Of a DNA stretch of 64,000 bases, positions 9,349 through 17,908 are shown piece after piece (within the stretch, counting starts at the first letter, position 1; the number at the start of each line of letters is the position of its first letter). Origin of the DNA: Gordonia iterans (lineage in GTDB: Bacteria > Actinomycetota > Actinomycetes > Mycobacteriales > Mycobacteriaceae); contig NZ_CP027433.1 of NCBI RefSeq assembly GCF_002993285.1, positions 1,550,001 to 1,614,000 on the forward strand, read 5' to 3'. The translations under genes and the position numbers were made by a program. The notes beneath the pieces are model-generated. The model saw nothing but the letters and a program-made list of their open reading frames with translations. It did not search any database and had not been told where the DNA came from.

Positions 9349-10218
9349 GTGAAGACAATCGCATTCCTCGGACTGGGGAACATGGGCGGTCCGATGGCCG
9401 CCAATCTGGCCGCCGCCGGCCACACCGTGCACGGGTACGACCCGATGCCCGCTGCTCGTGAGGCCGCAGCCGAGACCGGCGTGCAGGTGCACGACACCGC
9501 GTCTGAGGCGGCCTCCGGCGCCGCGGTGATCATCACGATGCTCCCCAACGGGGCCGTGGTGCACGCGGTGTACGACGAGGTGCTGCCCGTCGCCGGCGCC
9601 GGCACGCTGCTGATCGACAGTTCGACCATCTCGGTCGACGATGCCCGTGCCGCGCACACGCGCGCCGTCGAAGCCGGGCTGACGCAGGTCGACGCGCCGG
9701 TGTCGGGCGGTGTCAAGGGCGCGGTCGCGGGCACGCTGGCCTTCATGGTCGGTGGGGACACCGAGGCGTTCGACGCCGCGCGGCCAGTGCTGGAGCCCAT
9801 GGCCGGCAAGATCATCCACTGCGGTGAGAGCGGCGCCGGGCAGGCCGCGAAGGTGTGCAACAACATGCTGCTGGCGGTGCAGCAGATCGCGGTCGGGGAG
9901 GCGTTCGTGCTGGCCGAGCGGCTGGGTCTGTCCGCGCAGGCACTGTACGACGTCGTGACCGGCGCGACGGGCAACTGCTGGGCGATCGAGGTCAACTGCC
10001 CGGTGCCCGGGCCCGCCCCGGAATCGCCGGCCAACCGGGGCTTCACGCCGGGCTTCGCGACCGCCCTGATGAACAAGGACCTCGGGCTGGCGATGAACGC
10101 CGTCGCGAGCACCGGCAGCCGGGCCCCACTCGGTTCCGAGGCGGCGCGCCTGTACTCGGACTTCGCCGAGCAGCACGGCGGCCAGGACTTCTCGGCCATC
10201 ATCGAGACCCTGCGCTGA
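9349..10218 (+). CDS. mmsB: 3-hydroxyisobutyrate dehydrogenase
   Basis: 289 residues. The N-terminal Rossmann motif is GLGNMGGPMAANLAAAG, the substrate-binding segment DAPVSGGVKGA, and the catalytic lysine is Lys168 in GAGQAAKVCNNMLL. All match the beta-hydroxyacid dehydrogenase family. It oxidises 3-hydroxyisobutyrate (made by the hydrolase at the start of the cluster) to methylmalonate semialdehyde for MmsA. The GTG at 9349 follows AAGGAAG. The last gene of the valine run, 22 bp after the dehydrogenase gene. Confidence 0.92.
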   Translation: MKTIAFLGLGNMGGPMAANLAAAGHTVHGYDPMPAAREAAAETGVQVHDTASEAASGAAVIITMLPNGAVVHAVYDEVLPVAGAGTLLIDSSTISVDDARAAHTRAVEAGLTQVDAPVSGGVKGAVAGTLAFMVGGDTEAFDAARPVLEPMAGKIIHCGESGAGQAAKVCNNMLLAVQQIAVGEAFVLAERLGLSAQALYDVVTGATGNCWAIEVNCPVPGPAPESPANRGFTPGFATALMNKDLGLAMNAVASTGSRAPLGSEAARLYSDFAEQHGGQDFSAIIETLR

Positions 10219-10315
10219 CCGCATCGTGCACGGCGGCGCTTCGATCCCGATGGTGCGGACCGACCGGGGCCGTTCCCGATCTTTCCCCGCGGCAGCCGGA
10301 GCAGGAGGCCAGAAT

Positions 10316-11140
10316 GTGAGCATGGACGGCCGCCACCTCGACGCAGCGCTGGCGAGGCTGCGCAACCGGACCGGCGTGTCCGTGGCGTTCGGCGGCCCGG
10401 TCACCGCCGAGGGCGGTCTGCTGCTCAGCCGCTTCAGCGGGCCGACGGCCGGTGTCCTCTCCGGGCTGCGCGTCAGCCTCGGGGAGGGACTGGGCGGCCG
10501 GGTGGTCGCACTGCAGCGGCCGGGCGCGGTGAACGACTACTTCGAGGCCCGGGCCATCACCCACCGGTACGACGAGCTCATCCGGGCCGAGGGCATCCGG
10601 GCCGTGGTCGCCAGCCCGGTCGTCGTCCGCCGGAACCCGATCGCGGTGATCTACGGCGCCTACCGCGGCGACGAGGTCGTCGGCGATCGGGTGCAGGATC
10701 TCGTCGTCGCCGAGGCCAAGGCGCTCGAACAGCAGATCGTCGCCGCCGAGACGCTGTCCGAGGCGCGTGAGACCTGGACCCACTCGGACACCGAGAGCGG
10801 GGTGTTGCGTCAGCAGATGCGTGAGGCGCACGCCAAGCTGCGCGAGGTGATGCGCCTCGTGGACGACGGTGCGGTCCGCGACGCGCTGGAGGAGATCGGC
10901 TCGACGTTGTCCCACGTATCCGGCGACGGCCCGGCCGCGGACCAGAGCGTCTTGACACCCCGCGAGTCCGAGGTGCTCACCCTGGCGGGGCTGGGCTACT
11001 CCAACGCGCGGATCGCCGAGTCGCTGGGGCTGACTCTGCACACCGTCAAGAGCTACATGAAGTCGGCGATGGCGAAACTGAACGCCCACAGCCGCCACGA
11101 GGCGGTCGTGGCGGCGCGCCGGGACCGGCTCATCATCTGA
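10316..11140 (+). CDS. GAF-domain regulator with LuxR-type HTH
   Basis: 274 residues. Roughly residues 1-140 form a GAF-like sensor (GLRVSLGEGLGGRVVALQRP, then AVVASPVVVRRNPIAVIYGA). A helical linker follows, then a LuxR/FixJ-type helix-turn-helix at about 205-265 (LTPRESEVLTLAGLGYSNAR then a VKSYMKSAMAKL recognition helix). This layout matches actinobacterial regulators beside acyl-CoA synthetase or acetone/ketone operons. The effector is unknown. GTG at 10316 is preferred because GGAGG sits 7 bases upstream; an ATG 6 bases later is possible. It lies between the valine run and an acyl-CoA synthetase gene, which it may regulate. Confidence 0.8.
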   Translation: MSMDGRHLDAALARLRNRTGVSVAFGGPVTAEGGLLLSRFSGPTAGVLSGLRVSLGEGLGGRVVALQRPGAVNDYFEARAITHRYDELIRAEGIRAVVASPVVVRRNPIAVIYGAYRGDEVVGDRVQDLVVAEAKALEQQIVAAETLSEARETWTHSDTESGVLRQQMREAHAKLREVMRLVDDGAVRDALEEIGSTLSHVSGDGPAADQSVLTPRESEVLTLAGLGYSNARIAESLGLTLHTVKSYMKSAMAKLNAHSRHEAVVAARRDRLII

Positions 11141-11339
11141 CGAGACCGGCGACCCGGCACCCACTTTGGAGGGTGTCCGCGAGCGGCCGGATTCCGCAGA
11201 GTGTTGAGTACATCACTCGGTGCCTGTGGAGCGATGGGATTCACATCGACGACAGCCGGTCCCGAGCACAGACGCCGTTCGACGCGCACGCGACGCTCAT
11301 CGAACCACGAGCCCATCGAACCCCACGAGGAGTATCCAG

Positions 11340-13040
11340 ATGACCATCCAGCCGCGAGAGGCGCTGGCCGCCGCCCGCGATCGCCTCATCGATCTGCGCA
11401 CCGACTACGACACGGCGGTCGCCGATTTCCGATGGCCGGACGTGGGGCCGCAATTCAACTTCGCCCACGACTGGTTCGACCCCCTCGCCCGCGGCAACCA
11501 CGCCGCGGCGCTGACCATCGCCGAGGCGGACGGCAGCCGCGCGTCGTACACCTACGACGAGCTGGCGCGCCGGTCCGACGTTCTCGCCCGCGACCTGGCC
11601 GACTCGGGAGTCGGGCGCGGCGACAGCGTGATCGTGATGCTCGGCAACCAGGTCGAGCTGTGGGAGACGATGCTCGCGGTGATCAAGCTGGGGGCGGTGG
11701 TGATGCCGACGACGACGGCGGTCGGTCCCGCCGATCTGGTCGACCGGCTCGAGCGGGGCCGGGCCCGCGCCGTGGTGTGCAACGCGGCGGACGCCGCCAA
11801 GTTCGACGAGGTGCCCGGCGACTACCTGCGGGTGGCCGTCGGCGGCGGTGAGGGCTGGTCGGCGTACCCCGACACGGCTGCTGTCGTCGTCGAACCGCCT
11901 GCCCATCCGGGCAACGCCACCGACGATCCGGTGCTGCTGTACTTCACCAGCGGCACCACCAGCCGGCCCAAGCTCGTCGAGCACACCCACTACAGCTACC
12001 CGGTGGGGCACCTGACCACGATGTACTGGCTCGGCCTGAAACCGGGCGATGTGCACCTGAACATCTCCAGCCCCGGCTGGGCCAAGCACGCGTGGTCGAA
12101 CTTCTTCGCGCCGTGGCTCGCGCAGTCGTGCGTGTTCGTCCTGAACTACGCGCGCTTCGACGCCGCGCAGCTGCTGACCGTGATCCGGGACGAGGCGGTG
12201 ACCAGCCTGTGCGCTCCGCCGACGGTGTGGCGCATGCTGATCAAGTCCGATCTCAGCGGCGGCGCGGGCAGCCTGCGCGAGGCGATCAGCGCGGGCGAGC
12301 CGCTGAACCCCGAGGTGATCAGCCAGGTCGCTCAGGCGTGGGGACTGACGATCCGGGACGGCTTCGGCCAGACGGAGATGACCGCCGTGGTCGGCAACAC
12401 TCCCGGTCAGCGGGTGGAGCCCGGGTCGATGGGCCGGCCGCTGCCGGGCGCGAGCGTGGTGCTGGTCGATCCGGTGAGCGGGGTCCGGGTCGACGGCGTC
12501 GGCGAGGGCGAGGTGTGCCTGGACCTGTCGACGCCTGCGCCCAATCTGATGACCGAGTACCGCGACGACGCGGTGCGCACGCAGGAAGCGATGCACGGCG
12601 GCTTCTTCCACACCGGCGACGTCGCCCTGCGCGACGAGAACGGCTACCTCACCTACATCGGCCGGATGGACGACGTCTTCAAGTCCTCCGACTACAAGGT
12701 CTCGCCGTTCGAACTCGAGTCGGTGCTGATCGAGCATCCCGCGGTGGCGGAGGCGGCGATCGTGCCCGCTCCCGACCCGCTGCGGCTCACCGTTCCCAAG
12801 GCGTACATCGTGCTCGCGCCGGGGGAAGAGCCGTCGCAGGAGATCGCCGAGTCGATCCTCGCGTTCGCCCGGGACAAGCTCGCCCCGTATCAGCGCGTCC
12901 GGCGGCTGGAGTTCTTCGATCTGCCCAAGACCATCTCCGGGAAGATCCGGCGCGTGGAGCTGCGGCAGCGCGAGAACGAGCACGCCGACGACCGCCCGGC
13001 CGGCGAGTACCGCTACGAGGACTTCTTCGCCCGCGCCTGA
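11340..13040 (+). CDS. AMP-forming acyl-CoA synthetase
   Basis: 566 residues of the ANL superfamily: P-loop YFTSGTTSRPKLVEHTH, the GFGQTEMT A5-type motif, the HTGDVALRDENGYLTYIGRMDD hinge region (shown in part) and the C-terminal lysine segment LPKTISGKIRR. The sequence is closest in style to medium-chain/ACSM-like synthetases (ISSPGWAKHAWSNFFAPWL) rather than long-chain FadD. It should activate a short- or medium-chain or aromatic acid to its CoA ester, with chain preference unknown. ATG at 11340 has GAGGAG 7 bases upstream. The GAF-LuxR gene lies 199 bp upstream and a TetR gene 62 bp downstream. Confidence 0.85.
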   Translation: MTIQPREALAAARDRLIDLRTDYDTAVADFRWPDVGPQFNFAHDWFDPLARGNHAAALTIAEADGSRASYTYDELARRSDVLARDLADSGVGRGDSVIVMLGNQVELWETMLAVIKLGAVVMPTTTAVGPADLVDRLERGRARAVVCNAADAAKFDEVPGDYLRVAVGGGEGWSAYPDTAAVVVEPPAHPGNATDDPVLLYFTSGTTSRPKLVEHTHYSYPVGHLTTMYWLGLKPGDVHLNISSPGWAKHAWSNFFAPWLAQSCVFVLNYARFDAAQLLTVIRDEAVTSLCAPPTVWRMLIKSDLSGGAGSLREAISAGEPLNPEVISQVAQAWGLTIRDGFGQTEMTAVVGNTPGQRVEPGSMGRPLPGASVVLVDPVSGVRVDGVGEGEVCLDLSTPAPNLMTEYRDDAVRTQEAMHGGFFHTGDVALRDENGYLTYIGRMDDVFKSSDYKVSPFELESVLIEHPAVAEAAIVPAPDPLRLTVPKAYIVLAPGEEPSQEIAESILAFARDKLAPYQRVRRLEFFDLPKTISGKIRRVELRQRENEHADDRPAGEYRYEDFFARA

Positions 13041-13102
13041 TGCACCCGGCCGATGGCCGGCGGTGGCACAGCGTGCCCCGGCGATGCGACATACTTGCTC
13101 TC

Positions 13103-13693
13103 ATGACCGTGTCCGGGCAGACCACCGCGGCGCCGGCGGACTTCCGCCGCCGCGTCGTGGCCGAGTCGATCCGACTGTTCGCCGAGCGCGGCTACGACGC
13201 CACGACGGTCGACGACGTCGCCGCGGCGGCCGGAAGTTCGAGACGGACTCTGTTCCGCCAGTTCGGTTCCAAGGAGGGGCTGGTCTTCGCCGACCACGAG
13301 TCGCTGCTGGAGGAGGTCGCCGGGCACCTGGAGGCAGCCGCCGAGGACGGGCGCGATCCGTGGACTGCGGTCACCGAGGCCGCCGAGCTCGTGTTCGCAC
13401 ATTTCGCCGCCGACCGCGAGTTCGCCGAGTGCCGCTACGCCGTGGTCTCGCAGGTCGCGTCGCTTCGGGACCGGGAGCTGGTGATGGCCTCGCGCTATCA
13501 GCGGCTGTTCGAGGACTTCCTGGGGCGCACACGGCCGGCGACGTCGCGCAGCCGCATCGTCGCCTACGCCGCCGCGGTCACCGGGGTGCACAACTATCTG
13601 CTCCGCCGGATGAGCCGGGGAGATGCGGCGGCCACCGCCCAGGTTCTCGGTGGTGAGCTGGCGCGGCTGCGCCAGACGCTCGCCGAGGAGTGA
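13103..13693 (+). CDS. TetR-family transcriptional regulator
   Basis: 196 residues. The N-terminal helix-turn-helix is at about residues 14-60: RRRVVAESIRLFAERGYDAT, then VDDVAAAAGSSRRTLFRQFG, the canonical TetR pattern. The ligand-binding C-terminal half has no named signature. The ATG at 13103 follows 62 bp after the acyl-CoA synthetase gene and may be on the same transcript. Regulation of the synthetase or of nearby fatty-acid genes is plausible but not shown. Confidence 0.85.
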   Translation: MTVSGQTTAAPADFRRRVVAESIRLFAERGYDATTVDDVAAAAGSSRRTLFRQFGSKEGLVFADHESLLEEVAGHLEAAAEDGRDPWTAVTEAAELVFAHFAADREFAECRYAVVSQVASLRDRELVMASRYQRLFEDFLGRTRPATSRSRIVAYAAAVTGVHNYLLRRMSRGDAAATAQVLGGELARLRQTLAEE

Positions 13694-13716
13694 CGCGCCC
13701 GCAGTGACGGCCCAGC

Positions 13717-14183
13717 TCAGCGGCCCGTGTCGGTGACCGCCGGGTACCCGGGGAGCAGTTCCTGCTGAATGAACGGCGGGATCAGCTCGGCGGGCACGAA
13801 CATCGTCTTGTTCGGGCCTCCCCGGTGCTGCGCCGGGCACAGCAGAACGAAGATGCCTTCTCGGACGTAGACGCGGGTGATAAGCCGTCGTTCCAGTGTC
13901 TGGGTGTGGTCGCCCAGACAGACGCCGATCCAGGTCCGGCTGAATCGCCCTTCGACACGGCCCACAGCACGAACAACGCCAGCGCCACGGAGGCGCCGAC
14001 CCGCAAATCCCAGGTGCTACCCGCTCGGTTCACCCGCCGCGACACGTCCGGGGTACCGGGGATCCGGGTCAGCACCGCACCGGGCGGCGGCGCGCCGGGG
14101 CCGGGTGACGGCGGGCCGGATCGTGGGCCGCCGTGGAACCAGCGGTCGCGCGGGTCGGCCCCGGCCGGGGGAGTCGGGTACAT
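13717..14183 (-). pseudogene. Frameshifted single-pass membrane protein gene
   Basis: Reading on the minus strand from ATG 14183 (AAGGA 6 bases upstream), the first frame gives a Pro/Gly-rich cytoplasmic segment and one transmembrane helix (LRVGASVALALFVLWAV). It then degenerates into low-quality sequence. A second frame, entered near 13951-13965, continues with convincing protein (RTWIGVCLGDHTQTLERRLI, then VYVREGIFVLLCPAQHRGGP) and stops at 13717. Adding one base in the CCGTGTCGAA stretch would join them as ...LWAVVEGRFSRTW. Either the gene is broken by a one-base deletion or the assembly has an error. Function unknown. Confidence 0.65.
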
Positions 14184-14359
14184 CGGAGTCCTTCGGGAGT
14201 TCGCGTGGTACACGGATCGTCGCACAGCGGGAGAGCGGTGCACGGACACGGCGGCAGGTTCGGTGCAGCTTGACCCGGTCAGCGGGACGTGGTCCACTTG
14301 GTTCAGACCATGCGTGGCACGCAGTGCCACGTGCGAGTGGCCACAGAGGAGTAGACACC

Positions 14360-15523
14360 ATGGCGTTCGGCAACCCCGATTTCGATCTGTTCCAGCTTCC
14401 CGAGGAGCATCAGGCTCTGCGCGAGGCGATCCGCGATCTGTCCGAGAAGGCGATCGCCCCGCACGCCAAGGACGTCGACGAGAACGCCCGCTTCCCGGAG
14501 GAAGCGCGCGAGGCCCTGGTCGCCAGCGGCTTCAACGCCATCCACGTCCCCGAGCAGTTCGGCGGTCAGGGCGGCGACTCGGTCGCGGCCTGCATCGTGA
14601 TCGAGGAGGTCGCCCGGGTCGACGTCTCCGCGTCGCTGATCCCCGCGGTCAACAAGCTCGGCACCATGGGCCTCATCCTGTCCGGCTCGGACGAGCTCAA
14701 GGCCCAGGTCCTCCCGTCGATCGCCTCCGGCGAGGCGATGGCCTCGTACGCGCTGTCCGAGCGCGAGGCCGGCTCGGACGCCGCGTCGATGAAGACCCGT
14801 GCCCGCAAGGACGGCGACAGCTGGGTGATCAACGGCTCCAAGTGCTGGATCACCAACGGCGGCAAGTCCACCTGGTACACCGTGATGGCCGTGACGGACC
14901 CGGAGAAGGGCGCCAACGGCATCTCGGCGTTCATGGTCCACAAGGACGACCCCGGCTTCACCGTCGGGCCGCTGGAGCACAAGCTCGGCATCAAGGGCAG
15001 CCCCACCGCGGAGCTGTACTTCGAGAACTGCACGATCCCCGGCGACCGGATCATCGGCGAGGAGGGCACCGGCTTCAAGACCGCACTGGCCACCCTCGAC
15101 CACACCCGTCCGACCATCGGCGCCCAGGCCGTCGGTGTGGCGCAGGGCGCCCTCGACGCGGCGATCGAGTACGTCAAGGACCGCAAGCAGTTCGGCAAGA
15201 CCATCAGCTCGTTCCAGGGCGTCGAGTTCATGATCGCCGACATGGCGACCAAGGTCGAGGCCGCGCGCCTCATGGTGTACACCGCTGCCGCCCGTGCCGA
15301 GCGCGGCGAGAAGAACCTCGGCTTCATCAGCGCCTCGTCCAAGTGCTTCGCCTCGGACATCGCGATGGAGGTCACCACCGACGCCGTGCAGCTGTTCGGC
15401 GGTGCCGGCTACACCACCGACTTCCCGGTGGAGCGCATGATGCGCGACGCGAAGATCACCCAGATCTACGAAGGCACCAACCAGATCCAGCGCCTGGTGA
15501 TGGCGCGCGCCCTGCTGCGCTGA
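14360..15523 (+). CDS. fadE25: Acyl-CoA dehydrogenase FadE25
   Basis: 387 residues, near-identical in layout to M. tuberculosis FadE25 (Rv3274c): FDLFQLPEEHQALREAIR, YALSEREAGSDAASMKTRAR, CWITNGGKSTWYTVMAVTDP, and the terminal QIYEGTNQIQRLVMARALLR with the EGTNQ catalytic segment. It oxidises acyl-CoA to trans-2-enoyl-CoA with FAD. The ATG at 14360 has GAGGAG about 10 bases upstream, and other upstream starts in this frame are unnecessary. It is divergent from the broken membrane gene and is followed by a tandem repeat and a hairpin. Confidence 0.93.
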   Translation: MAFGNPDFDLFQLPEEHQALREAIRDLSEKAIAPHAKDVDENARFPEEAREALVASGFNAIHVPEQFGGQGGDSVAACIVIEEVARVDVSASLIPAVNKLGTMGLILSGSDELKAQVLPSIASGEAMASYALSEREAGSDAASMKTRARKDGDSWVINGSKCWITNGGKSTWYTVMAVTDPEKGANGISAFMVHKDDPGFTVGPLEHKLGIKGSPTAELYFENCTIPGDRIIGEEGTGFKTALATLDHTRPTIGAQAVGVAQGALDAAIEYVKDRKQFGKTISSFQGVEFMIADMATKVEAARLMVYTAAARAERGEKNLGFISASSKCFASDIAMEVTTDAVQLFGGAGYTTDFPVERMMRDAKITQIYEGTNQIQRLVMARALLR

Positions 15524-15528
15524 CCGTC

Positions 15529-15610
15529 AGGACAGGCCCTTCGACGGAGCTCAGGACAGGCCCTTCGACGGAGCTCAGGACAAGCCCTTCGACGGAGCTC
15601 AGGACAGGCC
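15529..15610. repeat. Three 24-bp tandem repeats plus partial copy
   Basis: The unit AGGACAGGCCCTTCGACGGAGCTC occurs at 15529-15552, 15553-15576 and 15577-15600 (third copy with one A for G), then ten bases of a fourth. It contains CCCTTCGAC and GCTCAGG, the outer parts of the longer repeat found at 28319-28361, and looks like a short internally deleted form. It lies in the 97 bp between two converging genes. Confidence 0.85.
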
Positions 15611-15640
15611 GGCCTCGCACTCAGTCGAGTGTGAGGCCGG
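15609..15640. terminator. Hairpin terminator between convergent genes
   Basis: CCGGCCTCGCACTC (15609-15622), loop AGTC, GAGTGTGAGGCCGG (15627-15640): a 14-bp stem with one G-T wobble, followed by TCTTCT. It can serve fadE25 from the left and overlaps the end of the minus-strand AMP-binding gene. Confidence 0.6.
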
Positions 15641-16334
15641 TCTTCTCCGTCTCGGCGATCGATGAAAGGTCCAGTCCGGCAGCCGGATCGGCCCATACCA
15701 GTGCGGCGCCGGCCAGTAGCGGCGCCAGGAGATGCACGACGACGCCGTCCGCGCTCTGCCACGGCCGCGTCGAGAGCACACGCATTCCCGGCCGCACCCC
15801 GTCTGCCTGTCCGGCGTCGCCGGCCCGCGTCAGCACCTGCTCCACGGTGAGCTCGCCGAGGGCCAGCGGCCCGGTGCCGCCGGGGGAGAACTGGTCGCCG
15901 TGCGGTCGGACGGTGTCGCCGAAGTCGTTCGCGAACGCCGGCAGCCCGGACACGCGGCCGCCGAACGGATCGAGCGGCACCACCACGAGGTCCTCCACCT
16001 CCCGGTGGCCGTCCACGCGGTCGAGCGTGGTGAACGCGACGCGCGCTTCGTCGGCGGACGTCGCGTCGTCGTGCATCGAGATGCGCAGTCCGGCCCACCA
16101 CGCACCGAGGAGCACCGCGGCGCTCTGCCAATGCTCGGGCAGGTCGACGACGACGGCGTCGCCGGGCGCCAGACCGGCCTCGTCGCGCAGGTAGTTGCCG
16201 ATCTTGGCGGCCCAGTTCTCCAGCGTGGCTCCGGACAGGCCGACACGCTGGCCGGCGCCGTAGTAGGTGAGCAGCGGGCGGGCGCGGTCGTCGACGGCGG
16301 CGAACACGGCGCCGGTGATCGTCGTACCGCTCAT
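15621..16334 (-). CDS. TIGR03089-like AMP-binding N-domain protein
   Basis: 237 residues resembling only the N-terminal part of an AMP-binding enzyme (LTYYGAGQRVGLSGATLENW, NYLRDEAGLAPGDAVVVDLP, VLLGAWWAGL). It lacks the P-loop SGTTG and the C-terminal lysine domain, as in the actinobacterial TIGR03089 family of unknown function. It is therefore not expected to form acyl adenylates by itself. Its ATG overlaps the stop of the upstream small membrane protein (ATGA), so the two are coupled. The equivalent position beside the LCP/rmlD/wbbL genes in mycobacteria holds Rv3268. Confidence 0.75.
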   Translation of the reverse strand: MSGTTITGAVFAAVDDRARPLLTYYGAGQRVGLSGATLENWAAKIGNYLRDEAGLAPGDAVVVDLPEHWQSAAVLLGAWWAGLRISMHDDATSADEARVAFTTLDRVDGHREVEDLVVVPLDPFGGRVSGLPAFANDFGDTVRPHGDQFSPGGTGPLALGELTVEQVLTRAGDAGQADGVRPGMRVLSTRPWQSADGVVVHLLAPLLAGAALVWADPAAGLDLSSIAETEKTGLTLD

Positions 16335-16804
16335 GCCTGCAGCCGCTTGAGCGCGACGTCGAGCTCCGCCGGCGCGGGCGCCCGACCGGTGAGCATGGTC
16401 GAGACCACCGACTCGAGCGACTGCACGGCGGCGTCGGCCGCGGTCAGGAACTCCTGCTTCTGCTCGGTGCGCAGGGGCGCGGTGGCGATCAGCCGGCGAT
16501 CCAGATCGGCGGCGGCCAGCTCGAGCTGCACGCGCGTGTCCAGGTAGGTCGCGTCGAAGTCGGGCGACCGGCGCAGCGCCGACAGCGAGTCGCGCATCCG
16601 GCGGTGCAGGCGCGCCTCGGGGTCGTGCCCGCGGGCCCACGACGACGGCACCTCGGACGTGTCGTGACCGGGATAGAGTTCCAGCGCGGCGCCGTCGTTC
16701 GCCTGTACGCGACGGCTGCTCCGGGTCAGCGCCACCGCGACGGCGATCGCACCCACCACGAACACCGCCAGCAGCACGATCACCACCAGGATCAACATCG
16801 TCAT
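16331..16804 (-). CDS. Small membrane-anchored protein of unknown function
   Basis: 157 residues. One N-terminal transmembrane helix (residues 2-27, LILVVIVLLAVFVVGAIAVA) is followed by a short basic stretch and a mostly helical soluble domain with many Leu/Ala (YLDTRVQLELAAADLDRRLI). No catalytic motif is seen. It starts 4 bp after the zinc-ribbon gene and overlaps the TIGR03089-like gene, so it belongs to the same transcript as the SPFH protein. I do not recognise the family. Confidence 0.75.
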   Translation of the reverse strand: MTMLILVVIVLLAVFVVGAIAVAVALTRSSRRVQANDGAALELYPGHDTSEVPSSWARGHDPEARLHRRMRDSLSALRRSPDFDATYLDTRVQLELAAADLDRRLIATAPLRTEQKQEFLTAADAAVQSLESVVSTMLTGRAPAPAELDVALKRLQA

Positions 16805-16808
16805 CGAT

Positions 16809-17897
16809 TCACCCTCCGACCACTCGGACTATCAGCCAGACCGCCGCGATCACGGCGATCACGCCGACCACCGCCGAGACGATCTTGACCCAGCTGTATG
16901 GGCGCTGGCCCTGGACTTCGCCGGTGACCCCGTTGATGTACACCTGAAACGGCTTGCCGGCGTACACCACGGTCAGCAGCCACAGCGGGATCAACAGGTA
17001 CCGGAAGTCGAGCGGATCGAAGCGCGAGTCGACGCGGTGGATGCGTTGCTCGTCCCCGCCGATGTCGCGGCGCACTGTCTCGCGGATCGTCGGGTCGATC
17101 TCCTCCTGACGCGCCAGTTCGAAGGTGTCCTCCGGGCCGCGGTCGTAGGTGTTCGAGAGGTGCCCCGCCAGAAACTCGGTGCTGAACGGCTTGATGTCGT
17201 GAATCGGCCACGGCTTGAGGGCCTCGACGCGCCGGCCGTCGAGGTTCTTGTTCGCCAGCGTGGGGACGTCGCGGAAGGAGTTGCGGACCCGCCCGCGCAC
17301 CGGAGTCCAGTCGACCCGGGTCTCGGTTCGCTGGTTGTCGCCGGACCCGACCGTCACCGTGTAGCGGCGGCCGCGCTGCCCGGTGTACTCCGAGTACGCC
17401 TCGGTGGTGTAGGCGAAGTACGACATGTACACGCTGCTCAGCGCGCCGACCTCGCGGTACTTCTTGAACTCCGTCGGGGCGAACCAGCGCGAGTTGATCC
17501 ATTTGTCGACATGCTCGTGCGCGAGCTTGTCGGACACCGCGAAGGGCAGGACGCCGTCGACCTTGAGCCGGTCGGGAGCGTCGTGGATGTCGGTCCGCTG
17601 GATCGGCGTCGCACAGAACGGGCACTTGGTCGCCGTCAGCGTGCCGGTGAACGTGGTGGTGCCGCCGCAGTTCTGGCAGACGATCTCGTAGACGGCGGAG
17701 TCCATCGAGACAGCCCCGAGCAGCCCGCGCATCTGCGGATCGCTCCGCATGGCGAGCAGGCTGTGACTGGGCACCGGGCGGCCGGCGTCGACCTCGACCG
17801 GGCGCTGGTAGCCGCAGCTGCGGCACAGCAAAGCGCCCGACGCCGGGTCGTAAGCGAGGTTCGCGCCGCACTGCAGGCACGGATGAGTCTGCACCAT
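16809..17897 (-). CDS. Double zinc-ribbon membrane protein (YdjG-like)
   Basis: 362 residues. Two zinc ribbons open the protein: CLQCGAN...CRSCGY near residues 6-30 and CQNCGG...CPFC near 65-90. A long soluble region follows, then two C-terminal hydrophobic segments (RYLLIPLWLLTVVYAG and IVSAVVGVIAVIAAVWLIVR). Proteins of this architecture are often labelled TFIIB-type zinc-ribbon or primosomal-like. In Bacillus subtilis the similar YdjG works with the SPFH protein YdjI in a membrane-stress complex. Here the SPFH gene lies directly upstream (11 bp), supporting a shared role. The start ATG 17897 gives the ribbon at once. Confidence 0.75.
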   Translation of the reverse strand: MVQTHPCLQCGANLAYDPASGALLCRSCGYQRPVEVDAGRPVPSHSLLAMRSDPQMRGLLGAVSMDSAVYEIVCQNCGGTTTFTGTLTATKCPFCATPIQRTDIHDAPDRLKVDGVLPFAVSDKLAHEHVDKWINSRWFAPTEFKKYREVGALSSVYMSYFAYTTEAYSEYTGQRGRRYTVTVGSGDNQRTETRVDWTPVRGRVRNSFRDVPTLANKNLDGRRVEALKPWPIHDIKPFSTEFLAGHLSNTYDRGPEDTFELARQEEIDPTIRETVRRDIGGDEQRIHRVDSRFDPLDFRYLLIPLWLLTVVYAGKPFQVYINGVTGEVQGQRPYSWVKIVSAVVGVIAVIAAVWLIVRVVGG

Positions 17898-17908
17898 GGG
17901 TCGTCGCG

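Noticed and set aside
6465-10202. Minus-strand open frame of over 1200 codons
   Set aside because: It is antisense to four valine-pathway genes that all carry full catalytic motifs; a shadow frame.
15529-15610. Possible CRISPR array
   Set aside because: The 24-bp units are directly adjacent with no spacers and no cas genes are present.
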